64,000 nt of DNA, taken from positions 1 to 64,000 of the forward strand of contig CP082782.1 of the NCBI GenBank assembly GCA_028752135.1, written 5' to 3'. Positions 47,793-58,203 of this stretch are shown one piece after another. The notes below the pieces were generated by a model that ran no database searches, was not told the DNA's origin, and was given only the letters and a program-made list of their open reading frames with translations. Both the position numbers and the translations under genes were made by a program. This DNA is from Ehrlichia sp028752135. Lineage in GTDB: Bacteria; Pseudomonadota; Alphaproteobacteria; Rickettsiales; Anaplasmataceae. The first letter of the stretch is position 1. Each line of letters starts with the position of its first letter.

Positions 47793-49022
47793 CTATTCAT
47801 GTCGTAAAATATCTGCTGGATCTTGACATGCAGCTTTTCTAGCAGGAAGAATAGCTGCAATTAAAGAGGAAAATAACGACAACAATGATATTTTTACTAT
47901 ATCTTCTACCAATAGAACAGAAGGTAAAGTATCAAAAAAGTAGATTATAGGATTAAAAATATTACTATCACTAACCTTTTCCAATATATTTTTAATTTCA
48001 TTAATATTTAAAGAAAACACTATCCCAAGTATACATCCTAGTAGTGTGCCTATAACCCCTATAAAAAATCCACACATACAAAATATTCTTAATATGCCAC
48101 CACGTGTAACACCTAATGTACGCATTATAGCAATAGCTCCTTTTTTATCTTGTACTAACATAGACAAGCTTGAAATAATATTAAATGTTGCAACTATTAT
48201 AATTAAAGTCAATATAAAAAACATTACATTATGTTCAATTTTCAATGCATAAAAATAACTACCCTGCTGCATTTTCCAATCTTCTCCTTTCATACCTGTC
48301 TTACTTTCTATTAACTCTAGCACTTCTGATGACTTATTAATATTGAGAACCGATACCTCAATATCTATTTTATCATTGTAATAAAAAAATAATTGTGCAG
48401 CACGTAAAGGCATATACATTAGTGTACTATCATATTCATGCATTCCTATATTAAATAATGCTACAACCTTATAGGTTTTCATTCTCGGTATGTTCCCTAT
48501 AACTGTATTAACACCTTCTGATGAAATCACAGTTATTTTATCGCCACAGTTCACATGCAAAATCTCAGCTAACTTTACACCTATAATAACTCCATCATCA
48601 AATTCAGACAGATTCCCTTTCTCTATATTGTCAGCTACTATACTTTTATGTTGTATATCCTGCTTATCCATTCCTCTAACTATAACTCCAGATACAGCTT
48701 TATCAGATTTTACCATAGCTTGATTTTCAGTAATAGGAATAGCATTCTTTACTCCAGCAATTTCTTTTATTGAATTTACAACTTTATAATAATCAGAATC
48801 GATATTATTATCAAAATAAACTGATATATGACCATTCATTCCGATAATACAGTTCAATAATTTTTCCCCAAAACCATTCATTACAGACATAACAATAATC
48901 AATGTTGCAACTCCAAGTGTAATGCCCAATAAAGATAGTATAGTAATTATAGAACACAAGAACTGATTACTACTAGACTGCAAGTAACGTAGTGCTAACA
49001 TTAACTCAAATTTAAGAAACAT
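47793..49022 (-). CDS. lolC: Lipoprotein-releasing ABC transporter permease (LolC/LolE)
   Basis: Permease that releases lipoproteins from the inner membrane to LolA. The 409-aa protein begins FELMLALRYLQSS, typical of LolC/E, with one TM near 22-47, a large periplasmic domain (about 48-260) and three C-terminal TM segments. It ends in ARKAACQDPADILRHE, the family's usual end (DPAEVLR-like). A single LolC/E protein may act as a homodimer (LolF type). The ATPase LolD is not adjacent. 9 bases separate it from the mitofilin-like gene. Confidence 0.92.
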   Translation of the reverse strand: MFLKFELMLALRYLQSSSNQFLCSIITILSLLGITLGVATLIIVMSVMNGFGEKLLNCIIGMNGHISVYFDNNIDSDYYKVVNSIKEIAGVKNAIPITENQAMVKSDKAVSGVIVRGMDKQDIQHKSIVADNIEKGNLSEFDDGVIIGVKLAEILHVNCGDKITVISSEGVNTVIGNIPRMKTYKVVALFNIGMHEYDSTLMYMPLRAAQLFFYYNDKIDIEVSVLNINKSSEVLELIESKTGMKGEDWKMQQGSYFYALKIEHNVMFFILTLIIIVATFNIISSLSMLVQDKKGAIAIMRTLGVTRGGILRIFCMCGFFIGVIGTLLGCILGIVFSLNINEIKNILEKVSDSNIFNPIIYFFDTLPSVLLVEDIVKISLLSLFSSLIAAILPARKAACQDPADILRHE

Positions 49023-49772
49023 CTCAATTACACCAAATTAAATTATAAATAAAACAATAGCATTACAATGGACTATTGAAAGATTAATATTTTATTATTC
49101 TACAATTTACATGCTATTAGGAGAATACTTTATAATTACAGTCTTACCAAAAAAATGTATTACACGACAGATATACTCACTCTTATATCTTGAAACAAGC
49201 AATTCATTAACAGTGTTCATCATACTAATAATATGTACACTTATACAGAAACCTAAACACACAAGAAATACTTATTGATAAAGACTTACAATAGTGTATT
49301 TGAACATATAACTCTACACTTTTTAAGCATTTTCAGCTGACTTTACAACAACAAATGAATTATTACATTAAAATAATGTGTTTCATACAGATGCATACAC
49401 AATAAACTATCTAATCAACTATTAGCTTCAAAACACATACAAAGTATATTTAAATATATGACAAATATCTTATAAAAGAAGATTCATACATATCACCAAC
49501 AAATAAATTATTAAGTATAAAAATTATTGGTAATAACAGATATTTATCGTCTAAGAAAATATCTCAGTAGATAATCATCTACAAATCCAGTTATTATTAA
49601 CAATTACCAATAGCACAGAAATACTACTATTTGATAAAAACAATCTAACTTCACATGTTAACGTTTTTTTATCAAAACTCATCTACGTGAATTTCAACAT
49701 AAAATAGATTGTCAAAAGATACACTAATAAGATATCTTTAAACTTACTGTCCATTTTAGTAAAATAAATGCT
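49023..49772. other. Non-coding gap, divergent lolC / holA
   Basis: 750 AT-rich bases; no gene or strong signal. Confidence 0.5.
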
Positions 49773-50777
49773 GTGAAAATTACATCATCAAAATTACATG
49801 CTTTTTTCAATAACCCACAATTCGCAAATAACATATTAATCTATGGTAATGACTATGGTAAAATTACCATGTATAGAGATAAAATCATCAAACACATCAA
49901 TATAAATTCTCAATTTACCATAAACAAAATTGACTTCGCTACAGTAAATAAAAATCCAAGCATATTGTTTATAGAACTAAGTACTATATCTATGTTCTGT
50001 AAAGACAAATTAATCGTATTAGCAAATGGAGAAAAATCTATTTCCCAAGAACTAAAACACATTTTAAATAATAATATAGGAAGCAATTATGTTATTATCA
50101 TCTCTGGAGAACTACCCCCCGATTCTACCTTAAGACAGTACTATGATAACTCAAAAAATGCTGCCTCTATAGGATGTTACAAAGATGACAATGATAATCT
50201 TATATTCATAATATCAGACTTTTTAACAAAGAATAAAGTACAATTCAATACTACAACACTACAATATTTATGTAATATCCTATCTCAAAATTGTAATGCA
50301 TTACAACCAGAACTTGAAAAACTTATGTTATATATAGGAAACAATAAAAATCTGACAATACAAGATATTCAAGAAAGTTTATTAGCAGAAATAGATCCAA
50401 TATCAGAGGATCTGTGTATATCTATTGCAGAAAAAAATATTGAAAACTTTACTAAATTTGCCAACATATTACTAAAGAACAAATTCACACCAATATCACT
50501 AATAAGGATACTTTTAAAATACTTTTTAAGATTAGAATATTTAATAAGGATAGTAAAAAATGGAGAATCAATAAATCAAGCATTAAAGTCCATTCATCCA
50601 CCTATATTTTTCAAGTCAATTCCTACAGTAAAAAAATACATATCCACCATTTCACATGTTGAAGTCAATAATATAATCAAAAAGTTAATAGAAATAGAAA
50701 TACAGTGTAAAAAATCAGACTTGAATCAAGAAATAATATTTAAATACTATCTTAACGCAATAATTTTAAGTAAATAA
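49773..50777 (+). CDS. holA: DNA polymerase III subunit delta
   Basis: Delta opens the sliding clamp as part of the clamp loader. The 334-aa protein starts at GTG (KITSSKLHAFF) and has a degenerate AAA+ N-terminal domain (LIYGNDYGKI in place of a P-loop; FCKDKLIVLANGEKS) and the C-terminal collar helices (FKYYLNAIILSK end). Sequence conservation in HolA is low, but length and the start pattern fit well. Confidence 0.85.
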   Translation: MKITSSKLHAFFNNPQFANNILIYGNDYGKITMYRDKIIKHININSQFTINKIDFATVNKNPSILFIELSTISMFCKDKLIVLANGEKSISQELKHILNNNIGSNYVIIISGELPPDSTLRQYYDNSKNAASIGCYKDDNDNLIFIISDFLTKNKVQFNTTTLQYLCNILSQNCNALQPELEKLMLYIGNNKNLTIQDIQESLLAEIDPISEDLCISIAEKNIENFTKFANILLKNKFTPISLIRILLKYFLRLEYLIRIVKNGESINQALKSIHPPIFFKSIPTVKKYISTISHVEVNNIIKKLIEIEIQCKKSDLNQEIIFKYYLNAIILSK

Positions 50778-51596
50778 TCACAATCAACAGAATAATTAAC
50801 TTACAACAGTAAAACATTTACAGTGAAACACTTATAAATACTAACTCACATTACATTAATTTAGATAATTCTTAACAAACACAACCTAGAAAACATCAAT
50901 TAAGATTTCATAGAAAATATTAAGTAGGGACTTAGTACAATTATTTTACTGATACCTTATTAGTAGTACAAGCAAGCATTTACTCAATATACATAGTTTC
51001 AAGCATAAACTTATTTAGTCACTTTAACATAAACACTTATATTACAAAACGATGCATTCAACCAATTCCTTACTTCATATTAAAACTATTGTTTTCTTAT
51101 ATAGAAAATAGCTAAAAACATAGAAAATCAATTATATAATTGCAGATAAACAATTATTAGGTCAATTAACTAACTTAGCTTATAACTTTTTTAACATTCG
51201 ATATATTCTATATACTTACTATCAAACAACAAAATTTCTCTTCTTATATAAACTTACACAACGACTGTAAACATAGAAAAATTTTAACCATATATAATTA
51301 TTAAACAAACATTAAATAACTATTTAATATATAGACCTACTCAATTATTCTAACTTTAACAAAATATCACATATTTCAACCATTGTAACTAAAGCAGACA
51401 TTTTAAACCCATTTATATAACCTATATCTGCTGTTCTTTAGAACTTAATCCGTAAATACAATATATTAATTTAACAGAAGATTATCTTAAATAACCACCG
51501 CAATTCTAAAGCAGTTTTTTATTAATACCACTTACATCTTATTTGCTTTAGAAAATATGCTTATAAAGCACAATATACAAGTTTAAATTAAAAAAT
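50778..51596. other. Gap between convergent holA and gshA
   Basis: 819 AT-rich bases. The only structure is a decayed copy of the gshA 3' end at about 51355-51470, listed separately. Confidence 0.6.
51355..51470 (-). pseudogene. Relic duplicate of the gshA 3' end
   Basis: On the minus strand this stretch still encodes SSKEQQI followed by a stop, and then KMSALVTMVEICDILLKLE. The gshA C-terminus reads SSKKQQDEI and SRIAALAAAVEMCDILKLK. The DNA match is clear (AAAATATCACA at 51361 and 51610; TAGAACTTA at 51439 and 51695), with offsets of 249-256 bases from several indels. It is an old tandem copy now non-functional. Confidence 0.8.
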
Positions 51597-52805
51597 TTAT
51601 TTCAATTTTAAAATATCACACATTTCAACTGCTGCAGCTAAAGCAGCTATTCTACTAACTGTATTCCAACATAATATCTCATCCTGCTGTTTCTTAGAAC
51701 TTATATCTATAAAATTACAACCTACAGAATTTAAATTCGAAAATTCATCTTTTACAGAATGATATCTATATAAGTAACATGAAGGAGTATCACCTATAAA
51801 ATATATTAATGGTTCTGCAATACAGTTGTTAAATCTTTCTTTACTAGCAATACCTTCCTGTATTATTACACTATCAATAATCTTACTATCTTTAATTTTT
51901 TTCATTTTATTTCTATTTTTTTTATTCAGTGCTAACACATCATTACCACAATAAGCTACTATAATTCCCATACCATAAGTACCATTATCTGCTTTTATAA
52001 ACACGTACGGGCGTTCTTTAATATTATATAGCTGGAACTTATCATGTATTTTATTAATAACTACTTCAACCTCACTAGCAACATCACTAATACCTTGGCC
52101 GCTTAAAAAAGAAACATTGTTACAACTAGAAAATAATGTAGAAATTAACCAAGGATCAATATCAAATCTTTCACAAAACTCTACAGATAACTTATGATAA
52201 ATTGAAAAATGATTAGATTTACTCCTATTAAACCATCCTAAAAATAAAGATGGCATAATACTCTGATATTCCAAATTTTGCAGAACTTCAGGTATACCAC
52301 TTGTCATATCATTATTGAGTAAAATAAGATCAGGAATAAATCCACATCCAGTTTGTAATACACCGCCACAATTAGTAAGACATAATCCATTTAATTTTCC
52401 TTTAGATGAAATAAGACTCATGTCTTGATCAATATCACATATTCCTACTTCAACAGTAAATCCTGCACTTTCAACTATACTTTTTAAAGAAATTAAACTG
52501 TCAACATATTTTACATTCCTTGTATGATTCTCTGCTATAATGAGTACTTTCTTGCAATTTACATAGTTAACTATATACCGCCTTAACAATTCAGCAGTAT
52601 AAATTTGCGATTGTTCAGTAAAATTATTATATCCTGCAGGAAAAATATTAGTATCTACAGGCGCAACCTTATAATGAGATGTCCTTAAATCTACTGAAAC
52701 ATTTAAAATAGGACTATATTGAGTAAACTTATCAAAAAACCAATCCTCTATATCCTGTTTATATTTTTTTAATATATCATTTAATGTATCAATAATTATC
52801 GTCAT
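51597..52805 (-). CDS. gshA: Glutamate-cysteine ligase
   Basis: First enzyme of glutathione synthesis. The 402-aa protein (ATG at 52805; a TTG three codons upstream is also open) belongs to the proteobacterial GshA type of about 400 aa with an ATP-grasp-like motif FIKADNGTYGMGIIVAY. Other parts seen are SVDLRTSHYKVAPVDTNIFP at the N-terminus and SKKQQDEILCWNTVSRIAAL at the C-terminus. gshB is not in the window. A decayed copy of its 3' end lies just downstream. Confidence 0.9.
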   Translation of the reverse strand: MTIIIDTLNDILKKYKQDIEDWFFDKFTQYSPILNVSVDLRTSHYKVAPVDTNIFPAGYNNFTEQSQIYTAELLRRYIVNYVNCKKVLIIAENHTRNVKYVDSLISLKSIVESAGFTVEVGICDIDQDMSLISSKGKLNGLCLTNCGGVLQTGCGFIPDLILLNNDMTSGIPEVLQNLEYQSIMPSLFLGWFNRSKSNHFSIYHKLSVEFCERFDIDPWLISTLFSSCNNVSFLSGQGISDVASEVEVVINKIHDKFQLYNIKERPYVFIKADNGTYGMGIIVAYCGNDVLALNKKNRNKMKKIKDSKIIDSVIIQEGIASKERFNNCIAEPLIYFIGDTPSCYLYRYHSVKDEFSNLNSVGCNFIDISSKKQQDEILCWNTVSRIAALAAAVEMCDILKLK

Positions 52806-53800
52806 TACTACCAATAAAACACTGTAAGTAAATTATACAGAATATCAATACTTATTGAAATAATTTATACTATCATTCTTTAGCTAAGAACCAATATGCC
52901 AAAAATAATTCCCTAGCGTACGTCAAATACTCAAGTTAATATCACGATTGTAATTATAAAAATTCACTTTTAATATGACAAGTTTATATATTTGGCAAGA
53001 TTACTTTATATACTATGACACAAATATTAAACACAACTTAATCTTTTATGAATGCTATTTGTATTAGTACACATTTTTAATTTAATATAAACTCAGAGTC
53101 AGTTTCACGTTTTTTTATATAATATTACATGCTGAAAACCTGTAATTCAAAGTAACTTTTCATAAATGCATATATACGATATAAATTATTTATCTTCATC
53201 AAATCTACACAATATTTAAAAAATCTACAATAAATTTCAATTTACTTAAGATACATCATAGAGATGCCAACTTACTTTGTAGTGAGTATAAAATTCACTT
53301 TCAACATTACATATCACTTATATCAAAACAGTTATACTTTTCACATAAATTGAATAGTAATAATCAACCTATACCCTTTTTATATCAATATTTCAGTTCA
53401 AGAAATTTCAATTTATTTGACATAACTGTACTGTATACTATCAAATTTACTCGGTGCTTACAATTACAACAAATAATAGATCATTAATATAGTCTATACT
53501 AATTCAGCAATTTATTCTATATAAGCAAATCTCAACAAGATAGACGTGTGCAAATAAGTTACAAATCTCTACTTTTTAGTATATTAACTAACAACAGACA
53601 CCTTGGAACTATTTCATATATTTTGATATTAATATACAATACACTTATTTTATAAGCAAATTTCAACATTACACTCATCAAAAATTCATAATTAAAACTA
53701 CTTATAAATACAGTACATACCTTCTATTATGAATCACAACGATAAAATTTATGCTTGTATATATAGGTAAATATTCCAGGGTATAGAGAATGTTTTTTTA
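52806..53800. other. Long non-coding gap between gshA and gltA
   Basis: About 990 AT-rich bases. A few loosely similar stretches (AAATTCACTTT near 52965 and 53290) may be old repeats, but the match is too weak to call. No gene. Confidence 0.5.
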
Positions 53801-55057
53801 TTACACATCTATATTTTTTGCAGCATTACCAGTGTATAATTGACGTGGGCGGCATATTTTATAATTCTTACCCTCTACCATCTCATACCATTGAGCAGAC
53901 CAACCAGATGTTCTAGCCAAAGCAAATAATGTAGTAAACATTTTTACCGGAATTCCTATAGCTTTTAAAACAATTCCAGAATAAAAATCAACATTAGGAT
54001 ATAAACTACGCTCAATAAAATAACTATCCTGTAAAGCTATATTTTCCAATTCTAACGCTATTTCTAATAATGGATCACTTACTTTTAAATCATTTAATAC
54101 TTCTTTACAAAATTCACACATTATTTTGGCACGCGGATCATAATTTTTATATACCCTATGACCAAAACCCATTAACCTTATACCTTTGTTGTTATCTTTC
54201 ACCTTTTGTACAAATTGTTTTACATTATTTGGTTTTTCAATTTCCATTAGCATATTTATCACAGCTTCATTTGCTCCACCATGAGCTGGCCCCCATAAAG
54301 TTGCTGTACCTGCAGCTAAACAAGCAAATAAATTCGCTCCGGCAGAACCAGTTAATCTTACAGTAGCAGTAGAAGCATTCTGTTCATGATCAGCATGTAA
54401 TATAAAAATAATATCTAAAGCTTTGGCAACAACTTTAGTGAACTTATACGAAGAAATATCAAACATCATATTAATAAAATTTTCACAGTAAGAAAATTCT
54501 GTATTAGCCTGAATAAAATCTTGATTCGTTATATGCCTGTAAATCATCGCTACCATCCCTGCAATTTGAGATACCGCTAATCTAGTATGTCTTAACTCAT
54601 CGTTACAGTTTTGATCATGATAATATGATGCTAAAGTAGAAAAACATGCTATCAATATAGCCATAGGATGAGAATTTTGTGGAAATGATTTTATAACATC
54701 ACCCACTATCTTAGGTGGCATATATTCTTGAGAAATCTGCAATATAAAATTTTGTAAACTATCAGCACTAGGGAGAATACCATAGAATAACAAATACACT
54801 ACTTCTATAAAACTTTTACTACTACCAACTAAATCTGCTATGTTATAGCCCCTATAACGTAATATACCTTTATTCCCATCAATAAATGTTATCTTAGATT
54901 CACAAGCAGCTGTAGACATAAATCCTGGATCATAAGTTAATATTCCTGTATCTTTATATAAAGAAGTAATATCAACTACTTCACCTCCATCAGTATCAGA
55001 CAACACTGGTAATGTCACTCTTTGATTATCTAATTCTAGTACTGCTTTCTTAACCAT
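53801..55057 (-). CDS. gltA: Citrate synthase
   Basis: Condenses acetyl-CoA with oxaloacetate to start the TCA cycle. The 418-aa protein is the hexameric bacterial type II form: HADHEQNASTATVR, GPAHGGANEAVI and the catalytic FGHRVYKNYDPRAKIM block are all present, and the N-terminal YDPGFMSTAACES region is typical of alphaproteobacteria. An AGGTGG ribosome site precedes the ATG. gltA is widely used for typing Ehrlichia, so it is a good species check. Confidence 0.97.
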   Translation of the reverse strand: MVKKAVLELDNQRVTLPVLSDTDGGEVVDITSLYKDTGILTYDPGFMSTAACESKITFIDGNKGILRYRGYNIADLVGSSKSFIEVVYLLFYGILPSADSLQNFILQISQEYMPPKIVGDVIKSFPQNSHPMAILIACFSTLASYYHDQNCNDELRHTRLAVSQIAGMVAMIYRHITNQDFIQANTEFSYCENFINMMFDISSYKFTKVVAKALDIIFILHADHEQNASTATVRLTGSAGANLFACLAAGTATLWGPAHGGANEAVINMLMEIEKPNNVKQFVQKVKDNNKGIRLMGFGHRVYKNYDPRAKIMCEFCKEVLNDLKVSDPLLEIALELENIALQDSYFIERSLYPNVDFYSGIVLKAIGIPVKMFTTLFALARTSGWSAQWYEMVEGKNYKICRPRQLYTGNAAKNIDV

Positions 55058-55540
55058 AATACCACCTAAAAATTAACAATAATGATGCATATACCCTACA
55101 CTATATAACATAAACACATAAAAATTAAAATCCAAACACATTAATCTATTTAGAAGTAATTCAAATTTGTACGTACAACATTCAAAATCTCATATTTTAT
55201 AAGTATTTACACATAAACTTTATATCACAGCATTGATAGTATTATTAAGATTAATATTTAACTTTCCGTAAAATAAATTACTATTTAATACCAAAAAGTT
55301 CATAACGTAGTGAATTAAAATTTTTTAAATATTTTACAATCAAAAAACCATCTATTTTCTAAAAAATACAATTAACATTTGGTTATTAAAGTTATACTCA
55401 CTAATATAGCATCTTAGTCAAAATATATAATGTTATAGCATAGTTGTGAATATTATGATTTTAAAAACACCTAATGCTTATAACTTACTATAAATCAAGT
55501 AATTCCGTAACTTATATACTATGTTACATTTACAGTGAAA
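55058..55540. other. Non-coding gap between gltA and guaA
   Basis: 483 AT-rich bases; no gene or strong signal. Confidence 0.5.
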
Positions 55541-57121
55541 TTATTCCCATTCAATTGTTGCTGGAGGTTTAGATGTAATATCATAAACTACCCTATTAAT
55601 GCCCTGGACATTATTGACAATAGCATTACTAACTTCTTGTAAACATTCATAAAAAAGTAACTTAGTTTCCAGATCCATAGAAAAAGGGAAACTTTCTGCT
55701 GTCATACCATCACTAGAAGTCACTGCCCTCAAAGCACACGTATAACCATAAGTCCTACTATCACCCATTACACCAACTGTTTTAATCGGCAATAATACAG
55801 CAAATGCTTGCCATATTAGATCATATAAATTATATTTCTTTATAAGATCAATATATATATTATCAGCAGCCTGTAACATTTTTACTTTTTCTGGGGTAAC
55901 TTCACCTATTATTCTAATTGCTAACCCTGGACCTGGAAACGGATGACTCATTAATATCTCATCTGATATTCCAAGTTTTTTCCCTAATAATCTCACTTCA
56001 TCTTTAAATAACAACCTTAATGGTTCTACAAGTTCTAACTTCATTATATCAGGCAATCCTCCTACATTATGGTGAGACTTTATAGTTACACTTTTTCTAC
56101 CAGCAGAACCACCAGACTCTATAACATCTGGATATATGGTACCTTGCATTAAAAACTCTACTTTTCCTATTTTACTTGCTTCTTCTTCAAATATTTCAAT
56201 AAATGTTTCGCCTATTATTTTACGCTTCTGTTCTGGATCAGTAATAGATTGAAGCCTATTTAAAAACAATGAAGATCTATCAATCACAGCGACAGGAATT
56301 TGAAATTTATCAACAAATAATTGTGTTACTCTTTCTGCTTCATTATAACGTAACAATCCATTATCAATAAATATACAGTATAATTGATCTCCTATTGCAC
56401 GATAAGTCAAAGCTGCTGCTACACTAGAATCAACTCCACCACTAATAGCAGCTATTACTTTTTTATTTCCTACTTGTTTTTTTATAAGATCTTGTTGATC
56501 ATCTATAAAGGAAGTTATTGTCCAATTTTCTTTGCAATTCGCTATCTTTACAAAATTATTAAGCAAATTTGTACCATCTGGAGTATGATACACTTCAGGA
56601 TGAAACTGCATACCATAAATTCTTCTCTTTTCATTACTTATCATAGCAATTGCATTATTTAATATGCTATAGGCTACAACTTCGAATCCATAAGGGATAT
56701 CACATACACTATCTGTATGACTCATCCACACATAAACTTGATCTCCTATTTTCCAAACATTTTTTGTTATTTCTGATTCTTTGATAACATTTAAAGTAAC
56801 CCTTCCAAATTCCTTACTACAACCAGATACAATTGTTGATTTAAAGTAGCTACTTAAAAGTTGTAAGCCATAACATACTCCAAGCACTGGAACAGAAGTT
56901 TTTTCATTAAATTCCATAATATCTTGGACAATCTTAGGAGTCCTTACTAAATCAGACACAGACTCAGGACCACCAGATAGAATAAATGCTTTACTATCTT
57001 TTATGCTATCAAATTCTACATCATGTGCAAAAACTTCAGAATAAACATTTAAATCCCTTATTCTTCTTGTCAGCAATTGCGTAAACTGTGACCCAAAATC
57101 AATAATTGCTACCTTTGACAT
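55541..57121 (-). CDS. guaA: GMP synthase (glutamine-hydrolysing)
   Basis: Converts XMP to GMP. The 526-aa protein has the class I glutaminase triad (C83 in GVCYGLQLL; H174 and E176 in QFHPEV), the ATP pyrophosphatase P-loop SGGVDSS (227-233) and the C-terminal dimerisation domain ending RVVYDITSKPPATIEWE. Full length, single gene. Confidence 0.97.
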   Translation of the reverse strand: MSKVAIIDFGSQFTQLLTRRIRDLNVYSEVFAHDVEFDSIKDSKAFILSGGPESVSDLVRTPKIVQDIMEFNEKTSVPVLGVCYGLQLLSSYFKSTIVSGCSKEFGRVTLNVIKESEITKNVWKIGDQVYVWMSHTDSVCDIPYGFEVVAYSILNNAIAMISNEKRRIYGMQFHPEVYHTPDGTNLLNNFVKIANCKENWTITSFIDDQQDLIKKQVGNKKVIAAISGGVDSSVAAALTYRAIGDQLYCIFIDNGLLRYNEAERVTQLFVDKFQIPVAVIDRSSLFLNRLQSITDPEQKRKIIGETFIEIFEEEASKIGKVEFLMQGTIYPDVIESGGSAGRKSVTIKSHHNVGGLPDIMKLELVEPLRLLFKDEVRLLGKKLGISDEILMSHPFPGPGLAIRIIGEVTPEKVKMLQAADNIYIDLIKKYNLYDLIWQAFAVLLPIKTVGVMGDSRTYGYTCALRAVTSSDGMTAESFPFSMDLETKLLFYECLQEVSNAIVNNVQGINRVVYDITSKPPATIEWE

Positions 57122-57576
57122 CTATACTACCCACAACACTTGCACTAATTACAAATTTTTACATTTAACAGAAAGTTTATATAACAATAAACTCTTAGAG
57201 TATGAATTTAACCCTATTTAATTTTGTATCCTAACAAAACATCAATAAAATCTGTTACTAAGATAGCTACAGTTCATGTAAAGTTAGATACATATAACAC
57301 TTACAGAAGTATTACCATAATTTTAAATTATAACTTACTAACAGCACTAACATACTACTAACCAGGGTCATAAAATACAAGTTCACTACATAATATTAAA
57401 AAACCACTGCAAACTTATCAGGTATTGACTTTTGAAAAGCAGATAATACAGGTCCTTAGCACTTATCTTAATATAAATATTATCTAAAACAAAGTCAACT
57501 CTCAACGATAATTATTATTTTATTAATAAATATATTATAAAATTTTTACTAATCATCATAATTTAGGTACAAACAC
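57122..57576. other. Non-coding gap, divergent guaA / small helical protein
   Basis: 455 AT-rich bases; nothing recognisable. Confidence 0.5.
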
Positions 57577-57855
57577 ATGAATGAAGAATTATCTGTAGAT
57601 CAAAGTTTAGAAGATGTTATCAGATGTGTTGAAAAAGAATATAACACAAAAATAGATAACAAAATGAAAACATCTATAAAAAATGAAGTAAGATCAGCAA
57701 TTCCAAAATTAAACAAAGTATTAACTCCTTTAATTAGTTCTGCAGTTAAAGCAGACCAAAAGGCGTTTTCACAATCTCAACAAGAAGAATTAATTAAAAG
57801 TTTCATGAAGATCATGATGCCACACATGCAAAAAATTATGCAAGCTTCCGAATAA
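57577..57855 (+). CDS. Small helical protein, hypothetical
   Basis: A 92-aa protein predicted to be almost all helix, with alternating Lys/Glu and hydrophobic residues, a central SAIPKLNKVLTPLISSAVKA and a Met-rich end (FMKIMMPHMQKIMQ). No TM and no signal. The even codon usage and clean start suggest it is real. I do not recognise a family. It stands alone, upstream of a strong hairpin. Confidence 0.65.
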   Translation: MNEELSVDQSLEDVIRCVEKEYNTKIDNKMKTSIKNEVRSAIPKLNKVLTPLISSAVKADQKAFSQSQQEELIKSFMKIMMPHMQKIMQASE

Positions 57856-57947
57856 TAACTTTTACATTCTTATACGTAAGTTAATATACTCTAATCCCCC
57901 ACCCCCCATTAAACTTAACCATCACATCAGTATAAGAAAAAGTATAG

Positions 57948-57977
57948 GCATTATAAATTTTACAAAATTTATAATGC
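57948..57977. terminator. 14-bp hairpin between convergent genes
   Basis: GCATTATAAATTTT and AAAATTTATAATGC form a perfect 14-bp stem (the innermost pairs must open to make a loop), about 95 bases after the small helical protein and 230 bases after the end of the large repeat protein. It may serve both strands. An unusual C-rich run (CCCCCACCCCCC) lies ~40 bases before it. The rest of the 57856-58203 gap is featureless. Confidence 0.5.
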
Positions 57978-58203
57978 TTATAACCAATTAAGTTATTATC
58001 CTAATTCTAAACTAGAAACTACTTAGCTATATACCAGCTCAATCATAATAACTTAAATGCATAGAGACTATATTACAAACATGAAAACTCTGTACCCCAA
58101 ATTCTTATACCTTTTATATTTCCTCCAACAGTGTATATTTCAAAGCGATTTATTTTTAATACGCCAGCTTATAAATCTTCCACCCACATAAATATTACCA
58201 CTT

